A DNA stretch of 64,000 nucleotides from contig NZ_JAMZDE010000005.1 in the NCBI RefSeq assembly GCF_024159085.1, forward strand, positions 248,001 to 312,000, read 5' to 3'. Below the pieces are notes generated by a model. It was not told where the DNA came from. It saw nothing but the letters and a program-made list of their open reading frames with translations, and did not search any database. The translations under genes were made by a program, and so were the position numbers. The stretch is from Idiomarina rhizosphaerae (GTDB lineage: Bacteria; Pseudomonadota; Gammaproteobacteria; Enterobacterales; Alteromonadaceae). Of this stretch, positions 25,725-34,962 are shown in pieces; positions within the stretch are counted from its first letter, which is position 1; each line of letters opens with the position of its first letter.

Positions 25725-25866
25725 AGTGTCTCTTCTGTTAATTGTTAGGGAGGGAACAATAACCTCTGATAAAAGCTATAGTCATAGTCTTGCCGAAACT
25801 TGTCAATAATCAGACAAGTAATGTTACAAAATAACAGTCGTAGAGTGGTAAAACGCAGACACAAAA

Positions 25867-25888
25867 AAAGCAGCCCGTGGGCTGCTCT
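25867..25888 (-). terminator. Rho-independent terminator of the second cold-shock gene
   Basis: On the minus strand a 7-bp stem (GCAGCCC with GGGCTGC, two-base loop) is followed by a run of seven T residues, about 40 bases after the csp stop codon. Confidence 0.8.
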
Positions 25889-25928
25889 TCATAATTTTTA
25901 GCTTACTTAGAAGCTTAATCCATGCAAA

Positions 25929-26138
25929 TTAAATTGCTTGGATGTTCTCAGCCTGAGGACCTTTAGGACCCTGAGTTACTGAGAAAGAAACGTTTTGGCC
26001 TTCGGCTAGCGTTTTGAAACCATCGCTAACAATCGCGCTGAAATGAGCGAACACGTCTGCGCCGCCTTTCTGCTCGATAAAACCAAAACCTTTTGCTTCG
26101 TTAAACCACTTAACAACACCGTTTACTGTATTAGACAT
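25929..26138 (-). CDS. CspA-family cold-shock protein (second copy)
   Basis: The 69-residue protein is one cold-shock domain with [11 protein letters not shown] and [17 protein letters not shown]. It is a close paralogue of the product at 3012-3221; differences fall mainly in the first ten residues and around ENGADVF/KGGADVF and [16 protein letters not shown]. It is an RNA chaperone by family. AGGATA precedes ATG 26138 by about eight bases. It has its own terminator and a leader homologous to that of csp 1, so both copies are probably under the same post-transcriptional control. Confidence 0.95.
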   Translation of the reverse strand: MSNTVNGVVKWFNEAKGFGFIEQKGGADVFAHFSAIVSDGFKTLAEGQNVSFSVTQGPKGPQAENIQAI

Positions 26139-26193
26139 AATAAATATCCTGAAATTTTAAAAAATAAGTAATCGCTCTGGGCGTTCCCAGTTG

Positions 26194-26320
26194 CGATGAT
26201 CATGCGGGTAAAAAATGAAACTAAAAACTGCAGGACGAAGATATTACTAAGAATAAAGCGACGTAGAGGAGTGTTTAACTAACTGTTTCTTATCCAACAC
26301 CGGCTACTCTACGCACATTC
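26194..26320 (-). promoter_or_regulatory. Conserved long 5' leader of cold-shock gene 2
   Basis: This is the homologue of the leader at 3265-3390. Core 26214-26296 aligns nearly without gaps to 3271-3354; outer blocks (TATCC, CTACGC) extend the match to about 26320. The csp coding ends diverge more than this core. It fills most of the 328-base gap between the csp gene and the next receptor gene. Confidence 0.6.
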
Positions 26321-26415
26321 CATATAATGTCAAATAATAGTTTTCATTTATTTTATAAATTTCCTTTATAGTTGCTCTCTGTCATCTGGAGCGCCGGCAT
26401 ATAAGCGGGTAACAA

Positions 26416-26442
26416 GAAAAAAGGCAGTGCAAAGCACCGCCC
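26416..26442 (-). terminator. Rho-independent terminator of the siderophore receptor gene
   Basis: On the minus strand, GGCGGTGC pairs with GCACTGCC (one G-U) around a TTT loop, followed by six T residues. It lies about 25 bases after the receptor stop codon. Confidence 0.75.
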
Positions 26443-26466
26443 CTTCCAAAACAAAAACGCTTACCT

Positions 26467-28614
26467 TTACCAAGCGTATTTAACGCTCAGTTCCACATTA
26501 CGCGGAGCGCCGAAGAATCCTTGGTTATAAAAGTCGATGCTGGAATAGTACTTTTTATCAAACAGGTTGTTGACGTTAAAGCTCAGATCCCAATTTTGGC
26601 TTAGCTTATAGTTAGCCATGGCATTCACGACGGTGTAGCTGTCCTGAGTAAAGGTTTCGCCATTTGGGCCTATATTCGGATTAGACGATATTTTGCTCTG
26701 CCAGTTTGCATTCACACCTACTTTCAATGCATCTGTGGCAGTGTAAAGTACGCTCGCTTTCACCATGTCTTCGGGTAAATAAGGCGCATAGTCTGAACCA
26801 TCACGATCTTCCGACTCATTGTGCGTATAACTAAAGAAAATATTCAGTGAATCGGTTGGCTTACCATTTAACTCAAGCTCATAACCTTCACTCTCGGCAC
26901 CATCAACGCCGATAGACGGCTGGATAGTAGTGCCTGGTAGGAAGTCCGCATTATCGGGATCATTAATTGCAAGGTTATCTTCTTTCACTTTAAAGACGGC
27001 AACACTGGCTGTTAAAGCTTCATTAAAGAAGTCACCTTTAACGCCTAGCTCTGCGTTTGAGCCTTCCACCGGACCAATGAGCTCATTGTCCGCATTTCGC
27101 GCGCTTTGAGGTTTAAAAATTTCCGTGTAACTGGCGTAGGTTGAGACGGCATCTGTGAGATCATAAACCAGCCCGAAATAAGGCGTGTTAACGCCCGAGT
27201 TTTTATAATCGCTTGGCGACCAGGGTGATTGCACAAAAGTGTCATAGGTTGTAATTCTATTGCCTAGAATAGCAGTTAAGTCATCCGTTAAACTCAATTG
27301 TGCCGCCGCGTATATGCCTTTTTGCTTATATGATTCATAAGTTCCATATGCCGGAGTGTCGCTGAAGTTAATAGGATCGACCCCATTTCCCCAGTCAAAC
27401 AGGCTAGGGACGTCTATGGCATCAGCACTGCTATAAGAAACAGAGTCAACATTTTGTTCAGAGCTCAGAGCACCGGCTGTTAATTGGTGCTCACGACCAA
27501 ATAGCTCGAAAGGACCCGACGCTAAAAAGCGGTATGAAGTTTGCTCGCGTTCAGCAACATAATGATTCGGCGACGTTCCTAAGCCTTGTCCGGTGTCTTT
27601 GTTCGGAAAACCGGAGAAATACAACAAATATCCGTCCATATCATCTTCACGACGCTCAACATCCAGTTGGATATCCCAGCCATTATCAAAAGCATGCTCT
27701 AACTGAACGAATACACTGGTGCTTTCTCTATCCCATCTATTCCAAGGTGACGCTGTTGTCGTACTAACTGGCAAATCGTCAGCCTGTGTACCGTCGTCAT
27801 AAAACAGAGGCAGTGCGCCCCACATACTTCCTTTGGGGTTACGCTCGCTGTAATCAGCCCCCATGGTTAAACGCGTTTGAGTCGTTAAGTCGGCAGTCAC
27901 AACAGCGTAAATTTGGGCGTTTTCTTTCTCGGATAAATTGACGTAACTGTCACCCTCTTCATAGGCAAGCGCAACGCGTCCTTTTACGTTTCCATCCTCC
28001 GACAAAGTTTGAGAGTGATCAGCTTCCACTCTGTAGTTACTCCAGGAGCCCAAACCGACACTAGCGTAACCACCATCTTCAGCTTTCGGGCGCTTACGAA
28101 TAAGGTTAATTGCAGCGGAAGGTTCGCCTGCACCGGTTAACAAACCTGTCGCGCCACGCACAATTTCAACTCGCTCAAAAATAACGGAGTCAGCCAATGC
28201 TTCGCTAAAGAAGCTGTTGTACGCAATAGGCACACCGTCAAACTGGAAGTTGGTTACATTACGGCCACGGGCACGGAAGAAGAAACGATCCGTTTCTGCC
28301 TGCTGAGCCTGAATACCCGGAGCAAACTGCATCACATCGGCAACCGTATCGAGCGAGAAACTGTCTATAAAGGTACGGTCAATAATAGAAATCGACTGTG
28401 GAGTTTGACGTAATGTTAACGGCAAGCCTGTTGCCGTAGTCGCCTGATCTAATGAACTGCCGGTAACCTTAATGTGTTCAAAAATCTTTTCCTGCGTTCC
28501 TGCCTGTTCTTTATTTTCTTCAGCAGAACCTTCGTTTTGTGCTGCCACAGCAGCGGAGCTTAACAGCACTGATGCTACCGCTGTTGCTATTAAATTTCTG
28601 GCAAATGCCTTCAT
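26467..28614 (-). CDS. TonB-dependent siderophore receptor (FpvA/FhuE-type)
   Basis: The protein has about 715 residues: a signal peptide (AFARNLIATAVASVLLSSAAVAAQ), TonB box (FEHIKVTG), plug with LRQTPQSISIIDR, VMQFAPGIQAQQAETDRFFFRARG, FQFDGVPIAYNS and ERVEIVRGATGLLTGAGEPSAAINLIRKRPK, and a 22-strand-type barrel ending NNLFDKKYYSSIDFYNQGFFGAPRNVELSVKYAW. These plug motifs are diagnostic of ferric-hydroxamate/pyoverdine/coprogen receptors. ATG 28614 is preferred, with GGGAGA about seven bases before it. It is divergent from the PepSY operon with Fur-box-like sites between. Which siderophore is bound cannot be told, and no siderophore synthesis genes are in the window, so xenosiderophore piracy is likely. 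Confidence 0.95.
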   Translation of the reverse strand: MKAFARNLIATAVASVLLSSAAVAAQNEGSAEENKEQAGTQEKIFEHIKVTGSSLDQATTATGLPLTLRQTPQSISIIDRTFIDSFSLDTVADVMQFAPGIQAQQAETDRFFFRARGRNVTNFQFDGVPIAYNSFFSEALADSVIFERVEIVRGATGLLTGAGEPSAAINLIRKRPKAEDGGYASVGLGSWSNYRVEADHSQTLSEDGNVKGRVALAYEEGDSYVNLSEKENAQIYAVVTADLTTQTRLTMGADYSERNPKGSMWGALPLFYDDGTQADDLPVSTTTASPWNRWDRESTSVFVQLEHAFDNGWDIQLDVERREDDMDGYLLYFSGFPNKDTGQGLGTSPNHYVAEREQTSYRFLASGPFELFGREHQLTAGALSSEQNVDSVSYSSADAIDVPSLFDWGNGVDPINFSDTPAYGTYESYKQKGIYAAAQLSLTDDLTAILGNRITTYDTFVQSPWSPSDYKNSGVNTPYFGLVYDLTDAVSTYASYTEIFKPQSARNADNELIGPVEGSNAELGVKGDFFNEALTASVAVFKVKEDNLAINDPDNADFLPGTTIQPSIGVDGAESEGYELELNGKPTDSLNIFFSYTHNESEDRDGSDYAPYLPEDMVKASVLYTATDALKVGVNANWQSKISSNPNIGPNGETFTQDSYTVVNAMANYKLSQNWDLSFNVNNLFDKKYYSSIDFYNQGFFGAPRNVELSVKYAW

Positions 28615-28642
28615 GAATTGTCTCCCGACCACACTATGTAAA

Positions 28643-28657
28643 TGAGAATTGTTATCG
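28643..28657. promoter_or_regulatory. Fur box between siderophore receptor and PepSY operon
   Basis: TGAGAATTGTTATCG matches the Fur consensus at 11 of 14 informative positions, 29 bases before the receptor start. A weaker second site, TGATAATTGTTCGTA (28670-28684), is closer to the plus-strand PepSY gene. Confidence 0.6.
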
Positions 28658-28724
28658 GCACATTGTATTTGATAATTGTTCGTATTTACAATATCATTTC
28701 GGAAAATTTCTCGGGGGAGTTCGA

Positions 28725-29870
28725 ATGACGCAAAGGCAATGGTTTAAATTACATGGGTGGTGCTCGCTGCCAATATGGATCCTGTTTTGCTTTATCTGCA
28801 TTACCGGTACCATCGCCGTATTCAGTCACGAGCTAACCTGGCTGTTCAACGAAAATGCGCGAGCGGTTAATCCAGACAATTTGCCTGCTCAACCTATCTC
28901 GGAGCTAGTTGCTACCGTCAAAGATCAGTTTCCAACGGCCAACGTTACGACGGTAATGACTTTCGAGCCTTATATTATTAACGCCGTCGTTTTCTCCGAT
29001 GAAAACATCCCGATGGGCATTGCCTATGTAAACCAGTACACCGGCGAAATTCAGGAAGTTAATCAGGGCATTACTTTTATTAACTTTATGCGCTCACTGC
29101 ATAGCTGGTTGCTATTCCCCTGGCAAGACGGCTACAGCATTGGCTATTATTTAGTATCCGCCATGTCCTTTGTCATGATTGGTGCTCTGGTTACTGGTCT
29201 GGTCATTTATAAAAGGTTCTGGCGCGCCTACTCACAACCTAAAATTCGCGCTAAACAAGGCAAAAAAACGCTGCTAACCGATTTACACAAACACGGCGGT
29301 GCCTGGTCCATTTGGTTCCTAATTGTCATGAGTTTAACTGGCCTCTGGTACTTTACCCAGCAAGTGCTCTGGCACGCAGATATTGATATTGAAGAACACG
29401 CTCCGCTGGTTGAAGTATCTGACATTCCTATGGGAGAAAAAGCACAAGCTCCAGTGTCTTTTGAAGACGCTTTGCTTATAGCGGAGCAGCGCTTCCCCGA
29501 TATCCGCCCCAGCTTCATTATGATGCCTGAGCATAACCGTGACATGTTCAAAATTATGGGCGGTGGCGAATTCATTTTCTACGACCAATACTCCTACAGG
29601 CTGGATATTAACCCCTGGAATGGTGAGATAGCCCGAGCTGTTTCACCAGACAATATGAATGCAATACAGACCATTCAGCATATCGTTGATCCGCTGCACT
29701 ACGGCACTATTGGTGGTATCTGGACTAAAGCCATCTGGTTTATTTTTGGACTTATTTTGTCGGCTATGTCCATTACCGGATTTTTGATTTGGGGTTCTCG
29801 CACGGTGAAAGCGGCAAAAGCTAAACGCACACCGCTGCAAGAGTCGTTACAGAATGAAGGAGCTAATTAA
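28725..29870 (+). CDS. PepSY-associated TM protein (putative siderophore-iron reductase)
   Basis: The 381-residue inner-membrane protein has four hydrophobic helices (about 14-38, 140-165, 192-212, 333-360) and two periplasmic PepSY-like segments (MGIAYVNQYTGEIQEV and YSYRLDINPWNGEIARAVSPDN). Conserved histidines at helix ends (KLHGWCSLP, MRSLHSWLL, DLHKHGGAWS, HIVDPLHYG) suggest haem or metal coordination, as in PiuB/FsrB-like siderophore reductases. The start follows GGGGGAG by six bases. It lies between two siderophore receptors behind Fur-box-like sites, and its stop overlaps the next start by one base. Reductive iron release is the family inference. Confidence 0.88.
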   Translation: MTQRQWFKLHGWCSLPIWILFCFICITGTIAVFSHELTWLFNENARAVNPDNLPAQPISELVATVKDQFPTANVTTVMTFEPYIINAVVFSDENIPMGIAYVNQYTGEIQEVNQGITFINFMRSLHSWLLFPWQDGYSIGYYLVSAMSFVMIGALVTGLVIYKRFWRAYSQPKIRAKQGKKTLLTDLHKHGGAWSIWFLIVMSLTGLWYFTQQVLWHADIDIEEHAPLVEVSDIPMGEKAQAPVSFEDALLIAEQRFPDIRPSFIMMPEHNRDMFKIMGGGEFIFYDQYSYRLDINPWNGEIARAVSPDNMNAIQTIQHIVDPLHYGTIGGIWTKAIWFIFGLILSAMSITGFLIWGSRTVKAAKAKRTPLQESLQNEGAN

Positions 29871-30340
29871 TGGCGCGCCGTAAAAATACCTTCTGGAACC
29901 GCAATAAATTTAAACTCAGTGGTTTAATTCTTATTCTGCCCTTTTACTTTCTGTATCAGCAACTGCAGCTACCCGAGCTGCCTCCTGTCTGGGATGAAAA
30001 AGCCGTAGGTCCGTTTAAAGTAGCCTTACAACCAGCAAATAATGAAGCGCCCTATGCGCACCACGAGGACTGGGTGAAAGACTTTTCAGCGTACGTTAAC
30101 GAAGGAAAAGTCGGCGATATTCGTCAGGGTTACGTGAACATTGGCGAGGAACCAATTGCTATTGAAGAACTGCAACAAGATGACGTCGGCATTTTGCACG
30201 GCAGTGAATTACTGCAGCATGTTCATGCCATAGCACCACAAAAACTTGAACCTCAGCAACGCGTTTGGGTCACTCTGCAAACCTGGAATGGCGAGGTTCA
30301 CAGGGCAGGCTGGGAACTTCCTGAAACTTGGGTTAAATAA
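29870..30340 (+). CDS. Hypothetical membrane-anchored protein of the siderophore island
   Basis: The 156-residue protein is not a family I recognise. It has a basic N-terminus, one hydrophobic segment (about 15-32, LSGLILILPFYFLY) and a periplasmic body rich in histidines (APYAHHEDWVKDF, GILHGSELLQHVHAIAPQ) ending in a compact beta-rich stretch (QRVWVTLQTWNGEVHRAGWELPETW). Its start overlaps the PepSY stop by one base (TAATG), so it is translationally coupled and probably a partner of that reductase, perhaps shuttling iron or supporting complex assembly. These roles are inferred from context only. Confidence 0.75.
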   Translation: MARRKNTFWNRNKFKLSGLILILPFYFLYQQLQLPELPPVWDEKAVGPFKVALQPANNEAPYAHHEDWVKDFSAYVNEGKVGDIRQGYVNIGEEPIAIEELQQDDVGILHGSELLQHVHAIAPQKLEPQQRVWVTLQTWNGEVHRAGWELPETWVK

Positions 30341-30349
30341 CACTTTAAA

Positions 30350-30364
30350 CGCGAATCGTTTTCA
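30350..30364 (+). promoter_or_regulatory. Weak Fur-box-like site before the second siderophore receptor
   Basis: CGCGAATCGTTTTCA matches the Fur consensus at 9 of 14 positions and shares the GCGAAT...TTTTCA core of the site at 1301-1315. It lies about 50 bases before the receptor start, suggesting a separate iron-controlled promoter within the island. Confidence 0.4.
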
Positions 30365-30412
30365 TTTAGAATTCCCATCAATTTAGCTCGCATCTAATAT
30401 TTGAGGGGAATA

Positions 30413-32572
30413 ATGAAGATTCAAAAGACTGTTCTGGCGGCTAGCATTCTGGCCGCCCTTGGCTTACCCGTAACCGCTGTAGCCGAAGAGCCGCAGCAAA
30501 CAGATAAAGTCATAGAACGTTTAAAAGTCACCGGACAGGAACAAGATGGATACCGAAGCTCTGATGCAGATGGTGCAACAAAGCTAGGTCTAACCATTAA
30601 AGAAACTCCACAAGCGGTTACCGTCATAACACGTCAACAAATTGAAGACTTTGGTCTCAATGACATTAACTCTGTGCTGGAAAGCGCAGCGGCAGTCAAT
30701 GTGGAAAACGTGGAAACTGACCGTGTTTATTACACCTCAAGAGGATTTGAACTCAACAACTTTCAAATTGACGGGCTTGGTCTTCCGCTGATCAATAGCA
30801 ATACGCATGGACGAGTTGATACAGCATTGTATGAGCGTGTAGAGGTAATTCACGGTGCCAACGGTATTATGACTGGTGTCGGTAGCCCCGCCGCCACAGT
30901 CAATATGGTTCGCAAACGCCCGACATCAGACACTCAGATTCGTCTTGAAGGTAGTCTTGGCTCTTGGGATAACAAGCGGTTGGAAGTAGACGCATCAGGC
31001 AAAATCAATGATCGAATCAGGGCTCGTTTTGTCGGTGCAACTGATAGCGGTGAATCCTACTTAGATCGTTATGAAAACGATACTAAATTGTTCTATGGCG
31101 TTGCCGACTTCGCATTGTCTGACAATACACTTCTAACGGTAGGGCATAGCGAACATAAAAGTCACACCGATGGCAATATGTGGGGCGCTTTAACCCTTTA
31201 TTATGGCGACGGCACTCCAACTAACTTCGACGAATCAACCAATGTCGCAGCGGATTGGTCGGAGTGGGAAGTTAGCGAGAGCCGCAGTTTTGTCGATATT
31301 GAGACTGCACTATCCGACAGCTGGACATTACGCGCAGCCTACAATCGAGTGCGCACCGACGAGGACAGCTTGTTATTTTATACTTATTTAGCTGACTCAG
31401 AAGTCGGTCTTGATCCTGAAACGGGACTGGGACTTATTGGTTATGGCAGTGAATACGATCTGGATGATAAGCAAGACACCTTCGACCTGTACGCTAGCGG
31501 TTCATTTGCAGCCTGGGGTCAATTACATGAGGTAGTAGTAGGTGCTAACTACTCTCGTCTAGACTATGTCGATTATTCCCTTTATGACTACCATACCGGA
31601 AATGGTTTCCCCGCTATGCCGTCTCTTAAAGACTGGGATGGAGATACTCCTTTACCTGAATTCACCGATTCGCGGGCTGGAAGTGTTGTGGATAACACAC
31701 AAAAGGCCGTTTACGCACAGACTCGACTAGCGCTTAGCGAGAATTTAAAAGTTCTACTTGGAGGACGCTACAACGACTTCACAACCGAGGGCGTAGGTTA
31801 TGGAGTTGATCAATCGCGCGATGACGCAAAATTCATTCCTTATGTTGGGGTGACTTACGCTATCAATGATGCCTTAACGACCTACGCATCTTACACTGAG
31901 ACATTCCTAGCTCAAACTGAGCGCGACCAAAACTTTGAACGCCTGGAACCGTTGACCGGTAAGAACTCTGAAATCGGATTGAAAGCAGATCTCTTTGATC
32001 AGCGCGCGTTACTGAGTCTTTCTTACTTCCATATTGATCAAGAAAACTTAGCTGTCGGTGACGGGGATGCCATTAATCCAGAAACAGGACTACCCGAACC
32101 AGTTTATCGCGCTGCCGACGGTATCAGCAGCGAGGGACTGGAGATGGAACTGGCCGGAGAAATTGTCTCAGGCTTACAAGGTCAAATGTCCGCAACTGTA
32201 TTTGATGTCGACGGCGATGAGTTAGTTGAGAACTATACCGCGGAAAAACTATTCCGGACGTCATTGACTTATCAATTCCCACAGCTACCACAGTTAAAAT
32301 TGGGCGCAACTTATCAGTGGCAGGACGAAACAAGTCGAGTACAGGGTACTGTCGGATCTATGTATAGCAATGCAGGAGAGGCGATCATAACTCGCCAGCC
32401 CGCATACGGACGGTTAGGCCTAATGGCAAGTTGGCAAATCACCGATGCTTTATCGGTGCGAGTTAACGGCTATAACGTAACTGATGAAAAGTACCTCAAT
32501 AGCTTATATTGGGCGCAAGGCTATTACGGCGCGCCAGCAAACTACTCAGCGTCTCTAAGTTACCAGTTTTAA
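30413..32572 (+). CDS. TonB-dependent siderophore receptor (FpvA/FhuE-type), second
   Basis: The protein has about 719 residues: a signal peptide (KTVLAASILAALGLPVTAVAE), TonB box (IERLKVTG), plug with IKETPQAVTVITR, VNVENVETDRVYYTSRGF, FQIDGLGLPL, ERVEVIHGANGIMTGVGSPAATVNMVRKRPT, and barrel ending KYLNSLYWAQGYYGAPANYSASLSYQF. ATG 30413 is preferred over the upstream TTG 30401, with GAGGGG just upstream. It is clearly homologous to the receptor at 26467 but diverged, so the two likely take different ferric siderophores. It is the last gene of the island, followed by a strong terminator. Confidence 0.95.
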   Translation: MKIQKTVLAASILAALGLPVTAVAEEPQQTDKVIERLKVTGQEQDGYRSSDADGATKLGLTIKETPQAVTVITRQQIEDFGLNDINSVLESAAAVNVENVETDRVYYTSRGFELNNFQIDGLGLPLINSNTHGRVDTALYERVEVIHGANGIMTGVGSPAATVNMVRKRPTSDTQIRLEGSLGSWDNKRLEVDASGKINDRIRARFVGATDSGESYLDRYENDTKLFYGVADFALSDNTLLTVGHSEHKSHTDGNMWGALTLYYGDGTPTNFDESTNVAADWSEWEVSESRSFVDIETALSDSWTLRAAYNRVRTDEDSLLFYTYLADSEVGLDPETGLGLIGYGSEYDLDDKQDTFDLYASGSFAAWGQLHEVVVGANYSRLDYVDYSLYDYHTGNGFPAMPSLKDWDGDTPLPEFTDSRAGSVVDNTQKAVYAQTRLALSENLKVLLGGRYNDFTTEGVGYGVDQSRDDAKFIPYVGVTYAINDALTTYASYTETFLAQTERDQNFERLEPLTGKNSEIGLKADLFDQRALLSLSYFHIDQENLAVGDGDAINPETGLPEPVYRAADGISSEGLEMELAGEIVSGLQGQMSATVFDVDGDELVENYTAEKLFRTSLTYQFPQLPQLKLGATYQWQDETSRVQGTVGSMYSNAGEAIITRQPAYGRLGLMASWQITDALSVRVNGYNVTDEKYLNSLYWAQGYYGAPANYSASLSYQF

Positions 32573-32594
32573 TAAGATTTATAGCTTTCACGTG

Positions 32595-32638
32595 CAGCCC
32601 CGGGCGTCTCTCTTCCCAGCGTCCGGGGCTTTTTTTTA
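32595..32638 (+). terminator. Rho-independent terminator after the second siderophore receptor
   Basis: AGCCCCGG pairs with CCGGGGCT around a roughly 18-base loop, and the 3' arm is followed by eight T residues. Confidence 0.85.
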
Positions 32639-32646
32639 GGTGGGAG

Positions 32647-33303
32647 TTATTCGTTGGTGTAGTATTGAACGCCAATTTCTATGCGATCACGACCATTTTT
32701 CAGGCGCCAGCGGTTCATGTCTCTTAATGAGTAAACACAGCCGCAGTATTCCTGCTGATAAAAACGTTCACGTTTGGCAATTTCCACCATACGCGCCGCT
32801 CCGCCTTGTTTGCGCCAGTTAAAAGTCCAGTAATGCAGACCCGGATATGGCGCTACCGCACGCTTACCACAGTCGTTAATCTGGTCCATGTTTTTCCAGC
32901 GTGAAATACCTAAGCAGCTAGTAATGGTGTCAAAACCGTTTTCATGGGCATACAGCGCTGTACGCTCAAAGCGCATATCAAAACATTCGGTGCAACGCTC
33001 ACCGCGCTCCGGTTCCCACTCCAGGCCTTTAACCCGTTCGAACCAGTTTTTAGAGTCGTAATCGCAGTCAATAAAGTCGACACCCAGCTTCTCAGCAAAA
33101 CGGATGTTCTCTTCTTTACGCAGCAGATACTCTTTTTCCGGATGAATATTCGGGTTATAGAAGAAAATGGTAAATTTAATGCCAGCTTCCGCCATGCGCT
33201 CCATAACTTCGCCTGAACATGGCGCGCAGCACGAATGCAACAGCACATGATCAGACCCCGTCGGGGTCTCCAAAACAATGGATTCTTTCTTGTTTCTAGC
33301 CAT
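32647..33303 (-). CDS. queH: Epoxyqueuosine reductase QueH
   Basis: The 218-residue protein matches the QueH (DUF208) family: the adjacent-cysteine motif HSCCAPC (Cys25, Cys26, Cys29), [13 protein letters not shown], and RCTECFDMR (Cys104, Cys107), followed by [14 protein letters not shown] and YCGCVYS. The cysteines bind a 4Fe-4S cluster and iron. QueH reduces epoxyqueuosine to queuosine in the last step of tRNA wobble modification, a non-homologous replacement for QueG. The gene is alone, with its 3' end facing the receptor terminator. Confidence 0.93.
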   Translation of the reverse strand: MARNKKESIVLETPTGSDHVLLHSCCAPCSGEVMERMAEAGIKFTIFFYNPNIHPEKEYLLRKEENIRFAEKLGVDFIDCDYDSKNWFERVKGLEWEPERGERCTECFDMRFERTALYAHENGFDTITSCLGISRWKNMDQINDCGKRAVAPYPGLHYWTFNWRKQGGAARMVEIAKRERFYQQEYCGCVYSLRDMNRWRLKNGRDRIEIGVQYYTNE

Positions 33304-33503
33304 AATTCTCTCTTCGCGGCTGAAATTTGTGCGAATTATAACTCAAACAGGCGGGGGCAAAAACCACAAACCTTGATGAAAAATTAAACACTGCTTTCCT
33401 GATATTAACTATCGACAAAATCTATTGGAATAAAACTATCTTTACTCACAGTTTTAGATTACTTTTCACCGCTTTTTTTGACCTTTAAGTGGAAAGTGAA
33501 ACA

Positions 33504-34670
33504 ATGAAATTATCTAACCTGTCCCTGGCTAGAATGAATCAGATTAACCTGCTTTTTCTGGTAAGTTTAAGTATTACCCTGGGGCTTGCTCTCTTCTCTG
33601 ACATAACTGACGGTATACTGGCTGTTCCCGGTGTAGTCATCACACTATTCGCTGTTATTTTCTTTATCAGTTCACAGCGATTCCTCACGTATGCGGTACA
33701 AGAGCTTAAAAGTATGGCTGAACAAGTCAGTAACGGTAACCTTGATCCAAGAGTAAATCTCAGCAACGATAACGAATTTGGGCAAATTGCTCGTTCTTTA
33801 AATCGTGCACTGAAACGCTTCAGTCGCATTTTGGCTCATGTAGACGGTGCGACAGAAAAGCTGAGTAATTTGGCGGAACGCACTGCTTCTGTCTCTGACC
33901 GTTCTCATATTACCAGCGAAAAACTAAGTGAGCAGTCCACTAGCCTGGCCTCTACTATTGAAGAAATTTCTGCCAGCATGAACGAAATGACGGCAACCAT
34001 TGAGCGTATTAATCACAATACCGACTCAGTTTCTGAAGTCAGCGTTACCTCTGAACAACAAATTAGTAAGCTGGCCGAGCGACTCAATAAACTCGTCAGT
34101 TCCGTAGAGTTATTCGACAGCAGCTTTGATAAAGTTGAGAAAAGTGCTGAAAAGATCACTTCTTTTGTTGAGCTCATTGAAAGTGTCACAGAGCAAACCA
34201 ACCTACTCGCTCTTAACGCTGCTATTGAAGCAGCAAGGGCAGGGGAACATGGAAGAGGCTTCGCAGTAGTTGCCGACGAAGTTCGTTCTTTAGCTCAAAA
34301 AACAAAAGCAACGACGGGTGACATTGTCAGCATGACAAACGAGTTGCGCGCCGTTATTTCATCGTCAGGCGAAATTAGCGATCAAGCTTTGGAAGCCTCT
34401 AAAGAAGCACAGAAGATATCAGTAGAAACTATCGAGTCCTTTAACTTGGTATTAGCGTCAATACGCGAAATTAATGCAGAGGTGGATATGGTAACCGAGG
34501 CCAGTAAGCAACAGAATGATGCGGTAGAAAATGTCAGTAAAAACATTCAAGTGCTTAGCGATCTTTGTGATGGAGCCTATGAACAGGCTGAGACGTTGTC
34601 GAATAACACAGACGAACTGAATAACCTCAGTAACGAAATTGTTAAGCAAATGGATAAGCTGGACGACTAA
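33504..34670 (+). CDS. Methyl-accepting chemotaxis protein without a periplasmic sensor domain
   Basis: The protein has about 388 residues. Two close hydrophobic segments ([19 protein letters not shown] and [19 protein letters not shown]) leave only a few periplasmic residues. A HAMP-like region follows ([36 protein letters not shown]), then a signalling domain with the hairpin tip [38 protein letters not shown]. Such transducers sense internal or membrane cues such as energy state. ATG 33504 is preferred, preceded by GGAAAG; an in-frame GTG (33489) would add five residues. No PAS domain or CheB/CheR tether is visible. No other chemotaxis genes are in the window. Confidence 0.92.
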   Translation: MKLSNLSLARMNQINLLFLVSLSITLGLALFSDITDGILAVPGVVITLFAVIFFISSQRFLTYAVQELKSMAEQVSNGNLDPRVNLSNDNEFGQIARSLNRALKRFSRILAHVDGATEKLSNLAERTASVSDRSHITSEKLSEQSTSLASTIEEISASMNEMTATIERINHNTDSVSEVSVTSEQQISKLAERLNKLVSSVELFDSSFDKVEKSAEKITSFVELIESVTEQTNLLALNAAIEAARAGEHGRGFAVVADEVRSLAQKTKATTGDIVSMTNELRAVISSSGEISDQALEASKEAQKISVETIESFNLVLASIREINAEVDMVTEASKQQNDAVENVSKNIQVLSDLCDGAYEQAETLSNNTDELNNLSNEIVKQMDKLDD

Positions 34671-34671
34671 T

Positions 34672-34699
34672 TTGACAAATTAAATTGCTCGACTAAAAT
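34672..34699 (+). promoter_or_regulatory. Sigma-70 promoter of vapBC
   Basis: A perfect -35 TTGACA (34672-34677) and -10 TAAAAT (34694-34699, five of six) are separated by 16 bases. It begins two bases after the chemotaxis gene stop and runs into the operator palindrome. Confidence 0.75.
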
Positions 34700-34726
34700 C
34701 CGTATATCCAACTTGGATATACGGAT
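34698..34726. promoter_or_regulatory. VapBC operator: perfect 29-bp palindrome
   Basis: The arm ATCCGTATATCCAA and its exact complement TTGGATATACGGAT flank a single central C. The palindrome starts at the last two bases of the -10 box and ends five bases before vapB, the expected place for autorepression by a VapBC dimer complex. Confidence 0.8.
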
Positions 34727-34731
34727 CTTTT

Positions 34732-34962
34732 ATGGCCAAAACAACACTTTTCAAAAGCAATAAAACGCAAGCGGTTCGGCTGCCAAAGGACGTTGCCTTT
34801 TCCGAAGACGTTAAAGAGGTGGAAGTCTTAGTGGTTGGTGAAAGCCGAATTATTACCCCGGCCAAAACAAGCTGGGCATCCTGGTTTAACGGCGAACCAG
34901 CAAGCGATGACTTTATGGTTGAACGCGAGCAGCCTGAGGAGCAGGAGCGTGACCCGCTATGA
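34732..34962 (+). CDS. vapB: VapB-type antitoxin (AbrB/SpoVT fold)
   Basis: The 76-residue protein has an N-terminal swapped-hairpin DNA-binding region (MAKTTLFKSNKTQAVRLPKDVAFSEDVKEVEVLVVGESRIITP, about 1-45) and an acidic C-terminal tail with Trp and Phe residues (SWASWFNGEPASDDFMVERE) that should wrap the toxin. It matches the VapB family in length and in the SNKTQAVRLPK motif. It overlaps vapC by four bases (ATGA), and the 29-bp palindrome just upstream is its likely operator. Confidence 0.92.
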   Translation: MAKTTLFKSNKTQAVRLPKDVAFSEDVKEVEVLVVGESRIITPAKTSWASWFNGEPASDDFMVEREQPEEQERDPL

